A DNA stretch of 64,000 nt from Alitta virens (Eukaryota > Annelida > Polychaeta > Phyllodocida > Nereididae). A model generated the notes under the pieces. That model worked only from the letters and a program-made list of their open reading frames with translations, did not search any database and had not been told where the DNA came from. The position numbers and the translations under genes are program-made. Shown here piece after piece: positions 57,481-64,000 of the stretch (within the stretch, counting starts at the first letter, position 1; each line of letters opens with the position of its first letter). The DNA is taken from NCBI GenBank assembly GCA_932294295.1, contig OW028573.1, forward strand, positions 55,640,829-55,704,828. The letters run 5' to 3'.

Positions 57481-60467
57481 ACTATCTCGTGATAGGGCGC
57501 TCCAAGCTGTTGCATTCGTTATCTAATATTGAATCAGCAATATATTCTCTGTGCAAACCCACACAATTTTCCTTTCTTCAGAGTCTTCTGTGAGGCACTT
57601 GGCACTAATGTTGGTCAAAGTATCCAGCCTGGCCCAGGACATTTTAGGACAGGCAGCACTCCAGCACAGTAGGTTCCCTGGCGTTTCTTAGTTGGTAGAT
57701 TAAGCCCCATGCCACCTGCCTGCTATCTCCTTAAAAGTGACTAGTGAAGTTTTGAAATGTCCTAGATCCCTGCAGCATCCCCATTCCCTCAATAGCTTTT
57801 GGCCATTGGCTTCCTGCCCACCAGACCGACTGGAATATTCTTGGACGTTGTCAAGCCCATGAACCAAAAGGTTAATTCCATTAGCTACGCATTAGATAAG
57901 TTACAGATTGGTAAAAAACCTTCAGAGGGATTTATGTGGCTGACACGTGAGACTTCATTAACAAGATTTGTGACACACACACTTGATGCTCTTATCAAAA
58001 ATGGCAAAAAAGTGCCACTTTTGTTTTACACATCAGAATCGCTACAATGAAGTCACTACTCTTTACATGTACCAAGACATGGTTGTAGGTGATAGAGTGC
58101 ATGTATTGGAACCAGGACAGATCTGATCATCCGAGGAGCAAGTAATCAATAGGGTAGTGTAGTGCTTCACTTGCCATAGAGCCCAACTATTGAGCAGATC
58201 TCATCAGCATTTTATCTGCACTGAGGGCAAGTGATACCTCATCACGACTGGGTTTTGTGGAGCAAACCTTTTTGTCTCGTTTTGAAAGGTTGCAAGAACA
58301 GAAAAGTTACAATGTTGGAGTATTAAGTGGGTAAAGACTATAGTCTTACTAAGTTATAAGGAGCAGTCTGGTTGGGCAGCCTTGGTGCCTCGGGCAAATG
58401 AAAGGCTGCCTGACCCAAGCGATCACTGAAACTGGATCTGCTCCAAGTCAATTATATTGCTGATATTTCTTGTCTGCCTCTCACCTTAGGCTATCTAGGG
58501 GACCAGGTGAACCAAATATCGATTCGATAACTGTGCCCCGCCCTGCTCTTGTCCAAGCTTTTGCTTAACATTTCTCCACACATGAATCCGCAGCCAACTT
58601 GAGCCAAGAGTACCTGGAAGCTTGATCGATGCTGTCATCCTGAAGTGGCTATGCCAAGATTTTGTCAAGAAGATGCACTTCCTGCCAAGAAGTCAAGTTA
58701 CTGACATTATTGCCTGTGAGCACAGACAAGCGGAATGACCTTCAGCATCACCATGCTGAGAATGCACTACTTCCACTGAGTACATCCCCTTTCTTTTGCA
58801 GTTCATTAGGCATCTCATATCCTGCAGAATATTATAAATTAATTCAACTTGTGGCAGACAAATTATCTCTTCCTCATCACAATAGATTTAGTGTAATGCC
58901 ATGATTAAATAATCAGCGACTTCATCACAAGTCAGTGCAACTTAGTCGCATTGCAATTAATTCCTGTTAAGATGGTTTCAACTTGACCGAGTAACCAGTA
59001 CATGTCTACATAACCAGAGTTAAAGCTTTAATGAGTTACATTATGACCGGTACACATGTGTAAGATACTTGTGGGGTTTAATCTAATATGTCTTGATACA
59101 ATTAGAAAGATGGTCTTGAAAAAAGTTTATTTGATAACCTGTACTCACTGCACCAACGAAGGATTACGAAAGATTACCTTTCATTCTTTATGAAGATTAC
59201 TGTATGGAGACATGCACGGTGGTGTATTAGCAAAATGATCACAACTCCTACACGATGTTGCCTTTAATACTAAAATACCTTAGTGTTTGGTTAAGGCTGT
59301 CCTTGACCACATATTCTAGAGTTAATATAAAAGGAACTTTTTTGCGCATAAACAAATAAGTAAATATATTTATTCACTGAATATAACATAATATTGGCAC
59401 ACCCATGGCACCTGAAATCCAAATCCATCTCTAATTAAACTAGAGATGCATCAGGGCATTTCCTACTTCTTTAAGCACACACTCCGAGCCAAATGCCTTT
59501 TTGGTGCAACAGCAGCATCAGTAGCAGAAGGTTCTTTCTCGCTCTTTCTCGCTGACATTTGCAAGATGCCCAATTGGGCAACACATCTCTGCTTGCGAAG
59601 AGCAAATTTAGCACAACATCTCTTTACGGCATCTTCAAAGAAAGGGAGAAGGAAAAAGGCGCAGATCAAAGCTTGAAGTATGCGGGGATGATGAGTCCAC
59701 CTTCTTCAGGTGCAAAATATGGAGAAGAAGAACACGTGACGAATGCGCTTGATAAAAAAAGAATGCCATTAGCTTCTTAAAACTCACACTCACAATTACA
59801 GAAGCCAACTTAATCTCCTTTTTAGAAATTTCTGAATCTACATATTACATAACACTGACGAGTAAATGGTCTGAAATTGCACAGGAAATTGAAATGTGAT
59901 ACCCCAACTTTCCTGACATGATCATGGGTCATTAGACACCATTGGCAAAAGGGACTTTCAGACAAATGGAACAGCATCAAATGTAGTCATTTACACAATA
60001 GATTAAGTGCACAATACAAAACTGGGAGGAGCTTTATTCAATCGCGTTTAAAAGGAACAGGGATGGGCACTACTTTACTGTAGTTAATCAGTGAACTCCT
60101 TCTTTTTGTTGGTTCTTTTCATTCTTTATATTAAAAAAAAAAAAATAGATCTGATGGCGCTCATGACAAAAGCTAATTCAGATTGATAATCACAGGAACA
60201 GTGCGGGAATATGGACTAAATAGTTTATGGATATGATTGGAGTTAGTTGAATGACTGACATTCAATTACTAGACCTGATAACAGAGAAACAAGTGAAGAG
60301 GATGTTGAGGCTCAGATTATTGACATGGTTTCAAGAAATAATAAGAAATTGATCACTCAAACTATTTTTTGTAGCTAAATACAATTATAGCAGTTGGAGG
60401 CAGGGTCTTTATTGCATTAAACACAATTTAAGTTGGCCACACTTGGTGACATGCTCTATAAAAGGTC
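57481..60467. other. Unassigned intergenic sequence
   Basis: No recognisable gene. The longest plus frames (57799-58050 and 58662-58904) match no family known to me and have no splice-consistent partners. Confidence 0.4.
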
Positions 60468-60660
60468 ATGCAGTATTTTTAGTGCATTTTAATGTATATT
60501 TGACATCTTATCATTCAATTTATTTTCGCTTCTTTCCTGAGGAAGTTATGTTTATGAAATCCGTTATTTATGAGCTGCTATGTCTGAAAAGAAAAACGAG
60601 TAATAAGAAGAGATGAAAGACTTGCTGAATTCAGGGCTGCTCAGTGAAAAGACTCCATTC
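60468..60660. repeat. MITE-like repeat family A, copy 3 (partial)
   Basis: Corresponds to the second half of copies 1 and 2, from CAGTATTTTTAGTGCATTTT to CAGTGAAAAGACTCCATTC, and ends at the same point. The first half is missing. Confidence 0.65.
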
Positions 60661-61199
60661 TGGGGGGAGTAGGCGCAGCGTTTACCATAGGAAGTATAGG
60701 GAGTGGCGCTTCTGGCTAATCTTCTTTAATTCAAGGCTAAGAACCATAAATACAGTTCTGCATGCCCAGAACAACTTTTCCAGGTTGATTCACTAAGGTA
60801 CCAGACTACTCAGCCAAATCAACCCACATTTCTTATTCCTCATACATGTAGGCTCATCCCCAGACCAAGTCAGGAGTTCTCCTCCCATACTCTCTGATCA
60901 CAGAAATACTTCTAATCACTCAAGACCAACTTGACAGCTCTGCTCATGCACCGTATGGAGCAATTGGATATGACAGAGGGGGATACCCCCCTCCCCCATC
61001 AGAAAAAAACAAAAAACGACCATATCAGGTAGTAGCATGAATTGAAAAGAAAAAGAAATCAATTATGGGAAAAATCACAATGACACCTATTAATCCAGTA
61101 CATATTTCCTTCACAATGACAATGTAAAGCTTAGTCCTTGAGCTTTGGACTTCAAGTAATGTAATGACAAGAAAAAGACAATGTTAGGTATACTGTACA

Positions 61200-61333
61200 C
61201 TACCTGAATTCCGGATTCTGCAGATCAATGACCTTTGACCTTCCAATCGCCACTAGATGGGTATGGGTAAGACTCCAAAGCACGTGCCACTTGACAGCAG
61301 GCATTTTGCCATCATAACAATAGATACCTATCA
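61200..61333 (-). other. Possible coding exon of an unidentified gene
   Basis: On the minus strand an open stretch runs from a possible acceptor (GATAG before GTATCTATTG near 61330) to a donor-like AG/GTAGTG near 61202. It encodes a protein-like segment containing VKWHVLWSLTHTHLVAIGRS. I do not recognise the family, and no neighbouring exon was found. Confidence 0.25.
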
Positions 61334-62279
61334 CTACTTTCAGGTCTTGTGCACTCGCTGACCTCTCAACAGGTAAGACATGCTGCAAGATGGGGTAACC
61401 AGCGTAAACTGAGGACATTTACCTCAAGGTTTTCAACCCTACATTCCTTGGCACTAATTCAGGTCAAGGCCTTCAGTACAATACATGTGGCACCCAATCA
61501 ATGGACAACCTTGTTTGAAGCCAATTTCTCAGTGATTGTTAATCAATAGTGGGTCAATGAACTTATTACAATCATGGAGTCACGATGCATACTACATAGT
61601 GACTCCATGTTACGATCACGAATATTTCATCATGTTATTGCAGCACCCTGCATAATGCTGCAGTGTGGCTTTTATTGCCTTTTAGCTTTTTTAAACCAGA
61701 CAAATGGGAGACAATAAGCAAAAAAAGAATGTGTGTCATCTGCACAGCCAAACAGAACAGATCATCTTCTATTCAAAGAAGAGCAAAGTGCATGAATTCT
61801 GACTAGTGGCTCTTTGATGGTTTACATGCAATGTCATGCATGCAACACTAATCACTACGTGTATAATGGGCTTCCCCTTTACTAATACAGCGAGTGATAC
61901 ACACTGACCTAAGAAACTTGTATACTATGTTGAAATTGTGGATAAAAGCCTTATCTGCCTTGTGTACACTGTACAATAATCAGGTATCAAGTGCTCTCAC
62001 TTGTGCTATATGTTCCGGGTTTGACATGAAGTTTAGAACACACACTGATGATATCCATATATGTATATATATATCTTTAAGTAAGCCCAAATTTGTGCGT
62101 TAATGCACACCGCCGTTTGGGCTTCAATCGTGCCCTGGTCTACCTCATTCTTTCTATCTTCTCTGGTTCTAACTGACTGTCACCATTACAATATCTATTC
62201 CCACTCTATTCCTCTATTCTACCCCTACTTTCTCCCGAAGCGAGCACATGCTTGCTACCAATACGGCCGCCATCAGTTT

Positions 62280-63850
62280 CAGAAAGAGGCGGAATGGATG
62301 GCGGTCCTGTGACACCATAGCAACCGTGCATGTGGGTTACATGACCCACCCTCCCTAACAACCATGCTTGCAAGATTAAGCTCCTTAGCAACCATTCACA
62401 CCATTTTTGCAAGGGCCCTTGAATGAAACTCAGAACGAGGCTAAACGGCAGGTCACATGACATAACAGAGTAAGTGACCTTTTGGAACTCTTGGCTGAAC
62501 AGGGAGACAAAATGCAGGGGCAGTGGCAACATTTCGCTTATTGATCTTTTTTTGAAATAGGACATCATATAAATTAATAGCGGCAGCCATCTTGGTTCTG
62601 TTCTTTTTAAGACGCTATCTCCTCCCTGGATAATCCTTCTATATCCTTCCCGCTTAGCAGGGACCTTCTACGCGTATTTCTCAAGGGATTTAAGGTCCGG
62701 TTTCCTTCCTAAGCCTAAATTCGTTGTTTTATTTTCCGTTTTAAATTAAATTAAAAACCAGAAAGAGGCTGACTCCCCTAACGACCATGCAAGTAGAATT
62801 AAGGCTCTTGATTGAAACTCAAAACGAGGCTGAATGGCAGGTCACATGACCCCACAGAACAAAAGTGATCTTTTTGAACTCTGAATAGGGGCAGTGGCAA
62901 CATTTGGTTTTTATACAAATGCATGTATTGTAGGATCCCTCAAATCAAATAAAAAAGTACTGGACAAAGGGGGCAGAGCTTAATTACAGGGTTGGATCCA
63001 TGCATCGGCTACTGGTCATTGAACCAGTTACCTCTCAGGCTAATCATTCTGCTCCAGACGATCAAATCATTTACACTGTGTCCTGCCCACCAAGCAAGCA
63101 TTGTCTCAGACCTGCTGGGGCACTCAGAGCTGGTACATTAACAATTTACCTTCATATTGTTGCACTTTTAAGTTAAATGCGACTTGACAATTACATTACT
63201 AAAGCCTTTGATAATTATTTTCATTTTTCAACCTATTTTCAAAATCTACAGTTTTTCCAGAAAACTATGGGCATTACATTACTGCTCGATCATTGCTCTG
63301 CCCAATAAGTTACCAAAAATAAATAAATATAAATTAGGTCCAATTGTAGTGGTAGTATGCAAAATCATCATTAAAGATTTACCCTGTTGGCAGATTGCCA
63401 ATAATATTTCAATAGCTTGGTCCTCTCTGGTTCCCTGAATGAATATCACTCAGGTTGGGTCTGGCGAGTTCTGTGATCTGATTGGCTGATATCTAGCATC
63501 CAAACATTGTGACATCACTTTCCAATTGACAGACCCGACCTGTCTCTACTTGAGACGGGAACAAGTCAGCTTGTCAGTCCCCAATAACTGGAAAATTCAA
63601 AACCAGAAAGAGGCTGAATGGATGTAGCAACTGCCTGTGGGTCACATGACTTCCCTAACAACCAAGATTGCAAAGCTCCTTAGCAGCCATTCACACTATG
63701 TTGCCAGGGCTTTAAAGAACTCGGAACGAGGCTGAATGGCAGGTCACATGACCTCACCAAACTTGGTTGCTAAGTGACGTCACCATTTTCCCGCCATTTC
63801 CAGGTCCAGAAAGAGGCTGAATTGCTGTTTTATGGACTGGGATAGGCCAA
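62280..63850. repeat. Repeat family B, three copies and a fourth start
   Basis: Copies begin with CAGAAAGAGGCTGAATGG at about 62280, 62758, 63603 and 63815. They share GAACGAGGCTGAATGGCAGG followed by TCACATGACC, and, in the two longer copies, CTCCTTAGCARCCATTCACA. Similarity is high but lengths differ (about 215, 150 and 195 bp). Spacing is irregular, so these are clustered insertions or a decayed array. Confidence 0.65.
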
Positions 63851-64000
63851 AATTACATGCTTTGTTTTAAATTGTGTAAGAGATAATAATTTATAATTTA
63901 TATGGTGGAACCTGTGGAATTCGGGAGTTCGGCAGCAAAAGACTAAAAAGTGACATTGGTTCAGAAAATCCTTGTTCAGGTCCTACTTGCCTGAATTGCA

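Noticed and set aside
57799..58050. 83-codon plus-strand frame with protein-like composition
   Set aside because: No family recognised, no flanking splice sites that lead to another exon, and it lies in repeat-rich sequence.
62206..62568. 120-codon minus-strand frame
   Set aside because: Lies over repeat family B and reads through its copies; no protein family recognised.

Overview
The window comes from an animal nuclear genome. It is AT-rich and intron-dense, with canonical GT-AG splice sites, about 74% non-coding sequence between and inside genes, and many decayed transposons. The three genes found are metazoan in character: tyrosyl-tRNA synthetase with a C-terminal EMAPII-like domain, an SGLT-type sodium/solute symporter, and a class IA PI3-kinase p85 subunit. 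The p85 architecture and the LINE families suggest an invertebrate, perhaps an invertebrate deuterostome or lophotrochozoan. I cannot name the species.

Layout: (1) 1-3.9 kb is intergenic and holds a roughly 2.1 kb foldback-like element with long inverted ends. (2) 3960-8822, minus strand: a complete 13-coding-exon YARS gene (523 aa). One of its introns carries a 1.4 kb TTAA-flanked inverted-repeat element. (3) 8.8-10.7 kb is the head-to-head spacer between YARS and the next gene; it contains an apparently exact 303-bp tandem duplication. (4) 10697-19849, plus strand: a complete 14-coding-exon SLC5A/SGLT-family gene (644 aa). Its first intron holds a broken LINE that was itself hit by a Tc1/mariner-like element. 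(5) 20.6 kb: closely spaced convergent poly(A) signals where the SLC5A gene and the next gene meet tail to tail. (6) 22043-51284, minus strand: a p85-type PI3-kinase regulatory subunit modelled from 16 coding exons (789 aa). Its order is acidic N-terminus, C1 zinc domain, BH/RhoGAP, proline-rich linker, nSH2, iSH2 coiled coil, cSH2. (7) 51.3-64 kb: no convincing host gene; a decayed minus-strand LINE, SINE-like pieces, hairpins and several copies of a right-end repeat.

The three genes are neighbours, not a pathway: a translation enzyme, a plasma-membrane solute transporter and a signalling adaptor. The most notable item is the p85 gene. It places a textbook-spaced C1 domain directly before the BH/RhoGAP domain, and no SH3 domain is visible, whereas vertebrate p85 has SH3 and no C1. 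All coordinates and exon phases were worked out by hand; every listed exon junction keeps the reading frame.
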